Shown one piece after another: positions 23,150 to 39,004 of a stretch of DNA of 64,000 nt (position 1 is its first letter; each line of letters starts with the position of its first letter). The notes under the pieces are model-generated. The model was given only the letters and a program-made list of their open reading frames with translations, had not been told where the DNA came from and searched no databases. This DNA is from Dioscorea cayenensis subsp. rotundata (lineage: Eukaryota > Streptophyta > Magnoliopsida > Dioscoreales > Dioscoreaceae), in contig NC_052489.1 of NCBI RefSeq assembly GCF_009730915.1, forward strand, positions 27,397,916-27,461,915, given 5' to 3'. The translations under genes were made by a program, and so were the position numbers.

Positions 23150-23410
23150 ACATTTCGAAATGTATCATCGACCAGCAGCAGATCCAATTCTTCAGAGATC
23201 ATACATCAATATTTTCAATATTTCCATCCAGTCTTTTGGGATAGAAGCGACAACAAGCACCAAAGTTAACAAGGTAAGTATTCTAACTATTTGGAACATT
23301 TTATTGCATAAACTAATGCAACCATTATTTTTTATCTATAGTAACTTGTCCATCTATAAAATTGCTTATTATTGTTCATCATTAAAGTTAGCATACATGA
23401 GACAATGAAT

Positions 23411-25037
23411 TCAAAGAGGTGGAATACTCTGTTCATGCTTAAAGAAGTTATCAGGATCAACCAGAGACTTGACATAAGCCAGCCTCTTGAAATTACCCTT
23501 GTAGTACTTGTGACCCCAAACGAAACTCTTTGAATAGCTAACTCCACCACCTTGATTCTGTCCCAAATCCAGGTCCCTATAATTCAAATACGCAGCCCTG
23601 GGATTCTTAGACACATATGAAGCCATGAACTCATAAAACCTTCTAAGCCAATCCACATGCTTCTTATCATCTTCATCTCCAATCCTTTTCCATTTCATCA
23701 AGTACTGAATGCTATACATGTTCCCCTTCCTGTGAGGAAAGGGAGTCTCAGTTTCAGAGATATCATCCATCCTCCCTCCAAAAGGATCAAGAATCATTAT
23801 AAGACTCTCACCTCCATCCAAGAACCTTTTTCCATATCCTCTCCCACACCTTCTCATTGAGATGCTCTGTTACAAAGTCTGACTTTCCTTTGAGGGAATT
23901 CTTCAACCGTGGTGGATTTCTATCCAGTAAAGTGGAAACTGGTGTGCCTTTTGGATACCATGCCATGTAAAGCACTGACTTAATCCATCTCATCTCCTTA
24001 CAGTCATTAGCCTCCAATCCAAGTTCAGGGAAGCTATCTTCCATTATAGGAAGAAGCTCTTCTCTGCTACCAAGAAACAGAGAGTTGAAAAGAACTTCAA
24101 TGGTTTTGTTGTTCCTTCCTTTATTTTCTATATTATCTTTGACTAGAAAGAGTACTCTGATGAACAACCTCTCATTAAGTTCATATGCAATGTGCTCCCA
24201 CTTGTTGACAAGCTTGGTTGCACCCTGACTCAGTGTCCTATGGATTGTGAAGACTGTGACCTTAGGAGGGACCTCCACCAACTTGATCTTGTAAGCGAGG
24301 ATGACACCAAAGCTTGCTCCACCTCCACCTCTAATGGCCCAGAAGAGGTCTTCTCCCATGGTTTCTCTATTGAGAACTCTTCCATTAACATCCACAAGAT
24401 GAGCATCAATGATGTTATCAGCTGCAAGACCATATTTTCTCACCAAGGTGCCAAAACCACCTCCACTGAAGTGGCCACCAACTCCAACAGTTGGACAGAG
24501 GCCTGCAGGGAATCCCATGGACTTGTTCTTCTTTGCTATCTCGTGGTAAAGCTCGCCTAGAGTTGCACCGGCTTGCACCCAAGCAATGTCTCCGGCGATG
24601 TGAATAGACCGGAGTTTGGAGAGGTTGAGGATGATGAAAGGATGGTCATGGTGTGATATATAGGAGAGGCCTTCATAGTCATGGCCACCACTCATTGTTC
24701 TTAGCCGGAGGCCATGCCGGGCGGCACAAACAACAGAAGCTTGGACGTGGGATTTGAGTGTTGGAGAAATGATGAAGAGTGGTTTGAAGGTGGTGTGAGT
24801 GGTGTTGGTCATGACTAGTCTGGTGTTCTTGATGGAAGAGTGGAAGAAATTGGTGTAAGCTGTTGTGTTTGAAGGGATGATGAGGTTGAAAATGGAGGGA
24901 TGGTGGGAGTGGTTTTGGAAGCATTGAGTGAAGGATGTGTGTAAGGTTTCAGGTGTTATCGGAAAACATGCATGGAATGAGAGGAAGAGAAAAGAGAAGA
25001 AGAAGAAAAAGGTTTCAGGCGGCACCATTTGTTTCAT
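23411..25037 (-). pseudogene. Third BBE-like gene, one frameshift (pseudogene or sequence error)
   Basis: Minus-strand BBE-like coding sequence of about 545 residues, diverged from the two tandem copies. It has a strong signal peptide (Phe/Leu-rich, about 9-25), His119 in MSGGHDYEG, Cys181 in CPTVGVGGHFSGGG (gatekeeper Val), and a C-terminus ending NFFKHEQSIPP. The frame breaks once, at a run of A and G near 23825-23833 on the plus strand: residues up to VWERIWKK are in one frame and FLDGGESLIMILDPFGG onward in the other, as if one base were added in the homopolymer. Everything else is intact, so this is either a very young pseudogene or an indel error in the assembly. Confidence 0.85.
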
Positions 25038-26005
25038 GTTTGCCGGGGTGGTTTGGATTGTATGACAAGGGTTTTTTATATATATATATAGTAGAAACTG
25101 ATAAAACTGTGTATTATTTCAAAGATATTGTGAATTTATAAAAATATTTATTTGGATCTTGTAATGATTTCGAAACAATTTTTTTTGTATAATAGATTGA
25201 TACAGTCCGTAATAGCTGAAAATTGCAAAACAATGCAGCTTGTGTGTGGTAGAAGAGAACTTTGTAAAACTTTCCAACATGATCTTTATATTATATTTTA
25301 GTGGAGATTTTCTGTTTTATGAAGGAACTCCTCAACATATTTTCATAATTACATGTTTAAAGGTACAGATTGTTACAGTCTGCAGACAATGCTTTGTATT
25401 TTTATCTTCATTTGAATTTTTTTTTTAAAGACAAAATTACTTGTGTAATTTGAAATTTTAACAATTTTTACCAAATTTTAAATTTTTGAAAAAAATAAAA
25501 AATGGACAGCTTGGTCTATTAACATATCTTATTTATCACTTCATAAAAAACAAAAACAAAACAAAAATTCATGAAGGGGAATATGAATCGATTCCAAGAA
25601 ATTAATACAGTTAATAAATAAATATGTACAGAAACAATGCAAACCAGTGCTTCCAACTAATTCGTTTCAAAATGATATGCATGACTATAAATAAGAACAA
25701 AATATATAATTAGACTTCGTTCAAAAACTAGACTATACATGGATAGCAAAGACAACAAACAAAAGCTTTTAGAAGCAACAAACTCAAAAACAGGAAGCCG
25801 ATGGATAAAGAAAACAGGTGGCACATTAAGTCAGACTCTAAAAGCAGAAACAACAGCACATCCAGGGAATGTCATACAAGCCAAGCCATACACAAACATT
25901 ATGAGTACAAATATGGTGATGTCTATCTCTCAAGATTAACAAGATGATATCAAGCTCCTCTCACAACCCCACCCAAAATACATGAAAAACACCAGACAAC
26001 ACATA
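25038..26005. other. Divergent upstream of BBE-like gene 3 and 3' region of beta-tubulin
   Basis: A TA run at 25077-25090 lies about 40-50 bases upstream of the BBE-like gene 3 start and probably serves as its TATA element. Sequence from about 25650 to 26005 is likely the 3' untranslated region of the beta-tubulin gene, read on the minus strand. No other gene seen. Confidence 0.5.
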
Positions 26006-30155
<4,150 letters not shown>

Positions 30156-30166
30156 TCGTCCACATG

Positions 30167-31393
30167 CCAACGATCACACGATATATTAGTACACGGGTCA
30201 CTGATAGGACTCTTGTCGAGTGACGAAAGTTTGATTCTCGGTTGAGAGCACATTTTTGCAATGATTTAAAAACCGGACCGGACCGGCCGGTTGAACCGGG
30301 ATTGAGCAAGGGAGCCGAGCCGATAAAAGCCGGTCCGATTACTCACATAAAATAGTAAAAGAACCGGGTCGGCCGGTTCAACCGGTTCAACCGGTGAACC
30401 CGGTGAAACCAGGTTGAACCGGACCGACCAATTTATTAATTTAAATTATTTAATTAGTTTATTTATTTTTATAATTAAAAAAACTTAAATAAAAGTTAAT
30501 AAACTCATTAACTCGGTCCAAATTTCAAAAAGGCAAAAAGTCAAAACAAAATACTTGAAAACAAAATACTTGAAGATATTAATATATTATGATTTATTAT
30601 CATTAATTTATTATAATTAACTTATAATTTTACGCTAATCAACAATTAAATCATTAAAATTAAAGTATTAAAGTATTAAACCAAACATTTCAATGGTTTG
30701 GTTTTTATTTTTTAATCATTATTGTTGTATACTTGTATACTTATATTTTTATTTAATTCTTTATTTTTTTAATATTTGTTGTATAGTTGTATCCTTGTAT
30801 ATTTGTATTTTTAAAAAAATTTTTAATTTTATATAAAGTTAAGACTTTGTGACCTTATAAAAGGTAATTTAAATTTGCAATATGTAATTTTTGTATCTTT
30901 ATTATTATTTTTTTCTTTATTTTTTTGAAGTTATTTTTTTACTTATTTATTATTATTATTTTTAATTTTTAAATATTTATTTATTTGAAAAAATTAAATC
31001 CGGTTGAACAATTTTAATAACGTCAAGAGTTATTAATCAAGAGTTATTCACTAATATGAATGGGCATTTTTGTTGATTTTTTTGAATTTTTTTATAATTT
31101 TTATGATTTTTTTGACATTTCTTATTTTTAACAAAAATTTAAAAAAATAAAAAAATGTTGGGACCGACTGAGTCGAACCGGTTGAACCCGGTTGAGCCGC
31201 GAACCCGGTTAGTAGCCGGTTCACCAGCCGATCCCGGTTTTTAACTGCGTTTTTGTGAGATGTGAGCGGTGGTTGTATGTGGGTGGTTTCAATGCCCACG
31301 TGTATGTGGGCTCCGCTCCCACCTGCTCCACTGAAACTTGTGCACGCCCTTGATGATTCTAGCGGATCCCCCACTCCTCTTGTCAAAAAATCC
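30167..31393 (+). mobile_element. tRNA-like SINE with target duplications, interrupted by a nested element
   Basis: Flanked by near-perfect 16-base direct repeats, AATCTTCGTCCACATG at 30151-30166 and AATCCTCGTCCACATG at 31389-31404 (one difference), the mark of target-primed insertion. The left part contains a Pol III-like box B (GTTTGATTC near 30228), and the right part ends with an A-run (TCAAAAAA) before the second repeat. Without the nested element (30266-31244) the SINE would be about 250 bp. The right arm (31245-31390) includes a GC-rich segment with an imperfect inverted repeat around CCCACGTGTATGTGGG. Confidence 0.65.
30266..31244. mobile_element. Element with terminal inverted repeats, rich in CCGGTTGAACCGG words
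   Basis: The left end TTAAAAACCGGACCGG and the right end CCGATCCCGGTTTTTAA are inverted repeats. Subterminal regions on both sides are packed with short words such as CCGGTTCAACCGG and GGTTGAACCGG (30270-30425 and 31150-31235), while the core (30430-31130) is very AT-rich and has no transposase. The layout is that of a non-autonomous, foldback-like DNA transposon. It lies inside the SINE described above. I cannot assign the superfamily. Confidence 0.6.
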
Positions 31394-31404
31394 TCGTCCA
31401 CATG

Positions 31405-32699
31405 ACATTTGCTAAAAAATTGTCACAAAAAATTACCTTCCTAAAGTATGTGTTGCGAGTTGCATTCGTATATTCTATGTATCAAACAACACAGAAAAAT
31501 ACTCTAATGCAATGTTTAGGAAACAACATTAAAAACATGGGCTCCTTGGCAAACAATCAAATATAAACCACTAGACCACTAGTCACCAGGGTAAATAGAG
31601 CAACTTGGTCATTGGGGTTAGCAAGAGCACGAGTTGCAAGTTATCTCTCTTGGATCACCCACACCACTAGTACAAGACCTAAGGAATTTATTTTAACTTC
31701 ACTCTTGTAGCGTTAAAGACTACAAAAACACTCAAAAATAAAACATATAATTAATCTGGTAATTATCAAAACTGAAAGGAGCACTTTGGAATTGATTATG
31801 TGTTCATTTCTCTTTAACCAAATAATCTAAATGATGGTCTTAGACAATGGTCTCAATTTTCCTTTAGCAAAGTACAGAGACACTAGTGATTTCCAAATAC
31901 CTCTTAAGGAGCTAAGATAATATATGAGTCTAAATATTTGCTAAAATAATTCCAACTTTGTGTAGTAAAAAGAGTATAAAAAGATTAAATGATCAACCAA
32001 TTCTTTCACTGAGTGAAAGAGCACACAAGTAGCAATATTAGTATATATTAAGTCTTCTATTCGTAAATTTATCTATCGCATATAGTAATATTAGTATATT
32101 TTGTCTATTCTTAGTAAAGTTATCCAGTATGAGAGTTTTATTGTCCCATACTAATTAATTAAAAATATTTATTTTTTAAGAACAAGTTGATTTTTTTTTC
32201 CAAATAAGAGGGATAATTGCATAGTGCCAAACTCCATCACCAAGGAAAGTGTAAAATAATTTAATTGAGAAGAATTCATTAGTATGAGGATCCATATTTT
32301 GAGGCCTTAGCTATCTAGAGGAGGATCCATGACCTATAGGCTATAAATTTACATCTAAAACAAAAATAGCATCCACAAATAGGAAAGGAAAGTAGATGGA
32401 GATAAGACCCTTAAATGTGTACCTCAGTAACTTTGAAATCCTAAATATCATGCCATATATAAATTATGTTTTTTAAAAAATAATAAATTTGTTTAGATGT
32501 ATGTTTGGTAACTTTTTAAATAAAAAGTAGAGTACTTCTCAATTGTAATTGTTATAAAATATAAATATATAAAAATCACTTCTCAATTATTTTTTTCAAG
32601 TTGAAATGTTGTGCCTATTATATATTTTTTTAATATCTCATAATAATATAAATAAAGAAAAATGATAATGAGGTTTTTTTTTATTTTCCAACTTTTTTT
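31405..32699. other. Intergenic DNA, nothing recognised
   Basis: AT-rich sequence without a recognisable gene or element signature. Confidence 0.45.
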
Positions 32700-33895
32700 C
32701 TTATACTTTAAAAAAACTATATATATATATATATATATAATTTATTTTCATAATTTATACTTCAAATTTGAAATTTGATGTTCCACCCATCAATGCCTTA
32801 TCCACACACTATATATATCTAGAATGGGGTGTCCTATATATAAATATAAATAAAACTAATAAACTATAAGCTCCCAACTAATTTATGGTCCCACTTTGAT
32901 CTGGACTAGGAACAAGCCAGCAAATATAAAGCAAATAGCCCCACATCACAAGATACAAACAATCCAACAACTTAGGTCCCCATTACCCCAAAATATCAAC
33001 CCATCAAATTCATGTCCTCACCTTCTTGTCAACTACCTCCTCACTGTCTTATTCTCACATTAAAATTTAATAATTTGTTTATGCTCAGACCCATCACCAA
33101 CCATCTTAATTTGGATCAAGCACAAAATTAATATAGATATATATATACTCACCAAGTAAGCATCATGCTTGTGTTTTACTCCAAGCTCTCACTTTACCAT
33201 TCCCACCTAAACTTCCACTGTGCCCCTTTTCAGGATTCTCCACTCAATGAATCCTTGTATCATAATCAAATCAAATATTAATTATATATTAAGGTAAACA
33301 ACATTCAAATAAACATATTTTCTTATAATTTCCAAACCATAGTATATATATAGAGGATGAATCATCAATTCACGTGAGTAAATTTTAAATATAGAAAAAT
33401 TATGTTTAAATATTGGACAAATTTTGAATTTCTGTCACTGTGCTTCTCACTGTATTTTGATCTTAATCATTCAATCACAGATGATCAATAACTCAATCAA
33501 TTACAGTCATTCAATCTTATTTTTACGGGTCCTACAATGAAGTTAAAAAATAAACCGTCAAAATAACACAACACTCGTCTGGTAGATGGTACAATAGTTC
33601 TATACTATTCATCTATTTGCTACAGTAATATGTGCTTGTCTCTCACATTAATTTTTCTCTCATCTTTTTTAAACTTTGGGAACGATCTTGAACGTCCCAA
33701 AAGGAGAATTAGAACCAAAGACTGAATTAGGAATGAGCACAAGACCAGTGTCTCAGGTCCCAAAGGCTGAAATGGCTATTGCCAAGGCATCACCTTAGTT
33801 GAATTGAAACTTGAAAGTGAATTAGACCTTGAAGGAAGACAAATGCATCTCCTTTCTTTAGCACCTGTGTGAAAAAGCCTAAAATTTGGGAAGGA
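32700..33895 (-). pseudogene. Fossil of a germin-like gene 3' end with its flank
   Basis: The stretch 33707-33890 aligns on the minus strand with the last part of the GLP-A coding sequence (39085-39265): words such as TAGAACCAAAGACT, ATGAGCACAA and CACCTGTGTGAAAA are shared, with scattered changes that break the frame. Upstream, 32700-33330 resembles the flank downstream of GLP-A (37620-38000 and 38740-38960), for example CTATATATATAT, ACTAGAAGCTCCCAAC-like and TCCTTGTATCATAATCAAAT words. It is therefore a remnant of an older unit of the GLP array, keeping only the 3' part of exon 2. Confidence 0.75.
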
Positions 33896-34439
33896 TAGTG
33901 GGGAGCTATCTGGGGCGCCTCAGGATAATTAAAGGCTTAAAATTAAATTTTAAAATGAGACTTCTGATTTATTTAATAGATAAATAATTTTATTTAAATT
34001 TATGGTACCAAATCTCTATATGAGATGTTAATGCTCTTGCAAATTAACCAGATTTAATACTCCCATTTATGATATATTTGTATATTTCAAGTTTGCAATC
34101 AAGAGTTATAAAAATAAGATGGATAAAATAAATTGAAGGGAGATGTTGGGAAAAGAAATTCTTAAAAAAAAGGATGTTTGATTAGTGTGGAAAAATAAGT
34201 AAACTATTTTTGGAATAGGAGTTTTTGGAATATTGGTTGAGAGAAGATATGGAAATTGCTAAACATTAAATTAAAATATTTAAAATCTGTCCTGATTCTA
34301 AACATGTTTGTTGCGATTATATAAAATTAATTAAAGTTTAAAATTTAACTTCTTAAATTATTATAATAAATAAATATTACATTCACCATGTTAAAATTTT
34401 AAAACATTATAAATTTCATGAAGATTAAAATATCAATAG
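33896..34439. other. Intergenic, nothing recognised
   Basis: AT-rich; no gene or element signature seen. Confidence 0.45.
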
Positions 34440-34885
34440 GGTGACTAACAGTTATTTGGTCTATTGGTATCGGTTCTTTTGCGTAAGGTTCTCATTTCGA
34501 GGCGAGAGCAAGATATTGTTAAGCTTGTGAGTACGCATCACATAGGTTTATGTCCCTAACTTAAACGTTAAATGGTGGTGTTTGTCGCATAGTGTCAAAT
34601 ATATATATAGGGTGTGGAATATGTGGAGGATATATTCTTGGCCTGTGGTTTTCCTTTCGGAGTTTCTGTGTCTGTCCTTGTGGTGTCTTTTTCTCTTATT
34701 TTCCTTTTACCCTCTTGGTGTTGGGTTGGGTCCCCCTCTGTTGTAGTCTTTGTCGCTTTGTGTGTTTTTTATTTTTGTGTTTTGTTGTTTGGCTTTAGTC
34801 CCCCTGGTGATTTGTCTTTGGTGATAGTTTTTTATATCTCTGTTTGTTTTTTTCTTTACTTTTTAATATATTTGTGGTTTATCAC
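34440..34885 (+). mobile_element. Probable SINE with LINE-like 3' tail
   Basis: Starts with a tRNA-like segment (TGGTCTATTGG as box A-like, GGTTCTCATTTC as box B-like, about 34457-34500). It continues through a T/G-rich region and ends in TTGTGGTTTATCAC before a TA run (34888-34913). The terminal motif is the plus-strand form of the tail of the LINE at 188-730. Boundaries are approximate, and the head and tail could belong to two adjacent insertions. Confidence 0.4.
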
Positions 34886-34959
34886 TTATATATATATATA
34901 TATATATATATATTCCCTATTCTGCATTTACCCACATTTAATTTTCATATCCCTAACGG

Positions 34960-35505
34960 CAGGGCGGCTCAAGGGTAAAGCCAATCAAACAAAAGCTTTA
35001 AGCCCCAAAAAATTGGGGGCCTCATCTAAGTTTAAATCAATATAGTTTTTAAAATCTTATCACTATGGTTATAATAATAAACTATGTACTGGGTAAATAA
35101 TAACTTCAAAATTTAATTTATGGCCTCATTATTCACTTTAAATTTTTAAAAATTTTAAAATCTTATCCTTGAAATCATAATAATTATTTATTATATAATT
35201 AATTAATATTTAAACCTTTTTATTTAATTCTCACTAATTTTAAATTTTCCATCAACTAGCTTTTTAAAATAAAAACTAATAAATTAAGCTCTTAATTTTT
35301 TTTACTTTAATGTATAATTAATTATGTTTTTCTCCCAACAAACAAATCTATTTCCAAAAAAATGTAGCTTCAATACACAATTAATTATCTTTTTCTCCCA
35401 ACAAACATATAACTTCAACATATTTTTAATAATTTTTTTATTAACTAATTAAGGTCAGTTTTATGCTTGGGCTTTAGGCCTTTTATAAGCCTTGAGCCGC
35501 CCCTG
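34960..35505. mobile_element. hAT-like MITE
   Basis: The left end CAGGGCGGCTCAAGG is mirrored by the right end CCTTGAGCCGCCCCTG, and the next bases (TAAAGCC and GGGCTTTA) also pair. Termini of the CAGGGGCGG type are typical of plant hAT MITEs. Flanking CTAAC occurs on both sides, consistent with a decayed 8-bp target duplication. It is 546 bp, AT-rich inside, with no coding potential. Confidence 0.65.
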
Positions 35506-36289
35506 CTAACTTGGGTAGAAGGACATTCCTATGCATGCAAGGATCACTCGGGTGTAGAGGTTCTCCGTTTCTTGATTCATTTTTGTTATAAATATTAAAA
35601 AATATTAATTAAAAAACCTCCATAAAAAGTTCAATCAACAAAATTTTAAGAGTAAATAAATATTGCAATACTACATGCAATAACAAGTACAAACTATAAT
35701 TTAACTTAATAAAAATTTATAAAGAGAAACAAAATTTAATTTTTTATTTCTAAATGTCAGTATCCTTGACCAAAATTTTATTTTTATCATTATTTTTTTT
35801 TACAAGGTGAATAAGCCATTATGAAATAGAAGGCTTAGCACCAATGTGGTAGAATTAGTAGTCTTGAAGCTCGCCTGACTGGCACACTAGGGGTATACCT
35901 ACCAAGCAATCTAGTCAAAGGTGCATACAAGCACATACATTGAGTTAATGATCACTCACACAATGCAAGTGCTCTAATCTAGCTAGTAGAGGCACAGAGT
36001 TAATTCATCATGTCCTCTTTTAGAGGACCAATTTTGGGTCTCTTTCACACATTGGGGACTTCTGCCACTCGATCTAAAAATTTTTGCCTTGTCAACAAAT
36101 GCCCTTCTAATTGTTTAAAATAAATCACTTATTTATTTAATTTTTTTAAATATAGATATCACAAGTTTATGGTTGTATTTAATTATTTTTTTAGTAGTAA
36201 TATTAATTTAATCATTAAGAAAATAGGTAGATAGGTTTTGAAGTTTTTGTTCATATATTTATAATATAAATAATTTAAATTATATGTTT

Positions 36290-36440
36290 CTTCTTTCGGT
36301 GTTTGTTGTTGTTGAGACTTGCTTCACCTTTGATGACTGTGGTTAGTCTTTCGTTTGTGTATTTTTTTTTATACTTCTTTACTTGCTTTCGTCTGTTTTA
36401 TTTAATAAATTTATGATTTATTTATTTATTCATTTTAAAA
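36290..36440 (+). mobile_element. LINE-type 3' tail remnant
   Basis: T/G-rich sequence ending TTTAATAAATTTATGATTTA, the plus-strand form of the LINE/SINE tail seen elsewhere in the window. In copy 2 of the duplication the equivalent sequence stops abruptly inside it (around 55636), at the edge of the segment missing from copy 2. Confidence 0.4.
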
Positions 36441-36559
36441 AAATTGGAGCCTCTAGAATATTTTTTATTTCATTAAGATGAGCGACAAAATAGAGAAGGA
36501 CGTGTACAAATCTCAAACGAGAATTGAGGTAAATTGACATCTATACTTTTTGAGGGACC

Positions 36560-36904
36560 ACTAGGAGCAATCAGAGCAGAAGATGTAAAATCTACTTTGG
36601 CAACTGAGATACCAATTAAGAGTGTTCAAGCCTAGAATATGTTGTACAAACACTGGTGTCATTGCAGAGCCTTGAGGGTTGGATGTGTTGCCTGGTATGT
36701 CCAGGCAGTGAAAGGTGAAATCATCAACGGAGACCACTTGGTGGATTTTTGCATACAAATCCATTCGCAAACACTGAAACCTTTGAATATATTGAACACA
36801 TTGATATATAGATCATGCAGAATAAAGTAACACTAGTGTCACCGCAGAACAAGTGCATGAGAGAAAGAGAGAGCCAAGAGAACAAGAAGAAGAACACGGG
36901 AAGC
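36560..36904 (-). pseudogene. Truncated germin-like protein pseudogene
   Basis: On the minus strand a short exon-1 remnant (start ATGCTTCCCGTG at 36904, signal-peptide-like residues) is followed by a shortened intron and the first part of exon 2, with VVSVDDFTFHCLDIPGNTSN and the PQGSA.TPVFVQ segment. It stops before the HYHPRGTE metal-binding box, so it lacks all germin metal ligands. The region upstream (36905-37120) still resembles the GLP-B promoter, for example GGTCTACAAGGTTTGGTATT. It is present only in copy 1 of the duplicated block. Confidence 0.85.
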
Positions 36905-37690
36905 ATCTTTATTGATTGAAGGAGCTTAATTGTGTGACATGAAACTCATGAGAGGAAATTGCTGTTCAAAGGGAGTGAAGTGTGATATATGATATGATGA
37001 AATTAATGGTCTACAAGGTTTGGTATTTTACTTATTTGGTTTCATTGATTTCTTCTTTCTATCATCTTCAAAATGCTCATTAAGTATATATGTTATTATA
37101 TTAATTGTTTGCTTGAAAGAACGGAAGTAACACAACAGACTTATATATTCCAAGGCAACTAGATAAAGATTAGATATAATATATAAATGATATTTTTATT
37201 TCACTTTTTAAATAATTTTCTTTTCAAAGCAAATTATGAGTGGTTTTTATTAACTTAGAAAAATAATTATTTGCCTTATGTTCTTTTTAATTAGTGCTTA
37301 TATGAAAAACATGCCCTTGTAGCTTCTTTAAAAAAAAAAAAAATTATGTAAACTATTTATATCTTGAGTTACTTTTTTTTTAAAATAATAAACTTGTTTA
37401 AAAATATTCTTCAAAATTGTCTTAATTTTAAAAAAATAACCCAAACAGCATAAGAAGGAGATTGGCGTTTTTGATGTTCCAAAAAATATATAAATAAATA
37501 AATAAACAAACACCAGTTGTTTATTATTTTGTCCCAACTGAAGATTGTGTCCATATATATATATATATATATATACTTCCTATAAGATTTTTAATCTTTC
37601 ACAAAATAGAATTATATAATTTTTTTATTATCATAATTTATACTTAAAAGTTTTAATTTGATGATACATCCATCAATGCCCTTATCCATA

Positions 37691-37721
<31 letters not shown>

Positions 37722-37765
37722 GGTCCAATAAATATAAATAAAACTAGAAGCTCCCAACAATTCAT
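36905..37765. other. Intergenic in GLP block copy 1
   Basis: Former promoter of the GLP pseudogene, then AT-rich sequence matching 55640-56120 in copy 2. TA runs at 37552-37575 and 37690-37717. No gene. Confidence 0.5.
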
Positions 37766-38583
37766 ATATAGTTCCACTTAATTTGATCTATCTGGAGTAG
37801 AAACAACCCAGTGATTATTAAAATAATCAAACACATAAAAATCCCCAATGCACTTAAAATATCAACCCATTTATATTCATGTCCTTGCCTTCATCTGAAC
37901 CGTAAATCTGCTCACTGTCTTATTCTCACATTAATATTTAATTATCTGTCTGCGCACAGACCAATCACACCAACTATATATGTTTGGATCAAGCGCAATA
38001 TCATATATATATATATATATGGCTAAACATCATCTGTGGACGTTCGTAGAGTCGTCCGCAGATGATGTCATGATCATTCATAGGGGTTGGATGAGCGTGA
38101 TTGATTCGATTCATTTGTCTTTGAGATTGATTGGGACTGGTTCGGATCAAAAACACCGCTCCATCCCACTTTTTATATAGTTCCACTTAATTTGATCTAT
38201 CTGGAGTAGAAACAACCCAGTGATTATTAAAATAATCAAACACATAAAAATCCCCAATGCACTTAAAATATCAACCCATTTATATTCATGTCCTTGCCTT
38301 CATCTGAACCGTAAATCTGCTCACTGTCTTATTCTCACATTAATATTTAATAATCTGTCTGCGCACAGACCAATCACACCAACTATATATGTTTGGATCA
38401 AGCGCAATATCATATATATATATATATATGGCTAAACATCATCTGTGGATGTTCGTAGAGTCGTCCGCAGATGATGTACAGTACATTTCATAGGGTTGGA
38501 TGACTGTGATTGATTCAGTTACTGTGCTGAGATTGATTGGACGGTTCAGATCAAAATACTGTGCATCCCATTTTTTACTGTGC
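37766..38583. repeat. Two tandem units of 409 bp
   Basis: The unit beginning TATATAGTTCCACTTAATTT at 37766 is repeated from 38175, offset exactly 409 bases. The first about 245 bases of each unit are almost identical, but the MITE portion that follows in each (from 38026 and 38430) differs at many positions. Copy 2 of the block (about 56125-56385) has a single unit and no MITE. Confidence 0.85.
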
Positions 38584-38703
38584 TTATGAATAGTGCACAG
38601 TATTACTGTTCATAGAACAGTGTGCAGCCGCTGGATTAAAATCCAACGGCCCATATCAACGTTCACAGATTACGTTTCTGTGAACGTTGACAGAGGATGC
38701 ATC

Positions 38704-38706
<3 letters not shown>
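38430..38706. mobile_element. Small MITE inserted in a TA repeat
   Basis: A 277-bp element lying between TA runs (38412-38429 and 38707-38740). It starts GGCTAAACATCATCTGTGGA and ends GACAGAGGATGCATCCTC, weakly inverted ends. The interior has an inverted pair (AACGTTCACAGA near 38659 and TCTGTGAACGTT near 38676) and eight ACAGT/ACTGT pentamers. The matching site in copy 2 (about 56360-56383) is an uninterrupted TA run, so this is an insertion with an empty-site control. A half-copy sits at 38026-38174. Confidence 0.7.
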
Positions 38707-38747
<41 letters not shown>

Positions 38748-39004
38748 TTTACCATTAAGCTCTCACAAGTTATCACTACTCACACCTTAAACTTCCACAC
38801 TGTCTTTTTTCATGATTGATTCTCCACACAATTAATTAATATTCCTTGTATCATAATCAAATCAAATATTAATCATATATAAAGGCATCCAACATGCAAA
38901 CAAGCATGTTTGCTTATTTCCAAAACATAGTAAATATATCTATAGGTATATTAATTATGCATGTGAAGCGGTAGCTAGTGGGTACGTAATTATATAAGTA
39001 AATA

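Noticed and set aside
31051-31401. 116-codon minus-strand frame
   Set aside because: Runs across the border of a SINE and a nested inverted-repeat element, so it cannot be a real ancestral gene.
34592-35045. Open frames of 68 and 143 codons rich in Phe, Leu, Cys and Tyr, resembling membrane proteins
   Set aside because: They lie in the T-rich tail of a SINE/LINE and a TA run; hydrophobicity comes from T-rich sequence.
37811-38026. Repeated 71-codon frame (MIIKIIKHIKIPNALK...) found at 37811, 38220 and 56168
   Set aside because: Conserved only because the flanking DNA was duplicated; no signature of protein selection and interrupted by TA runs.
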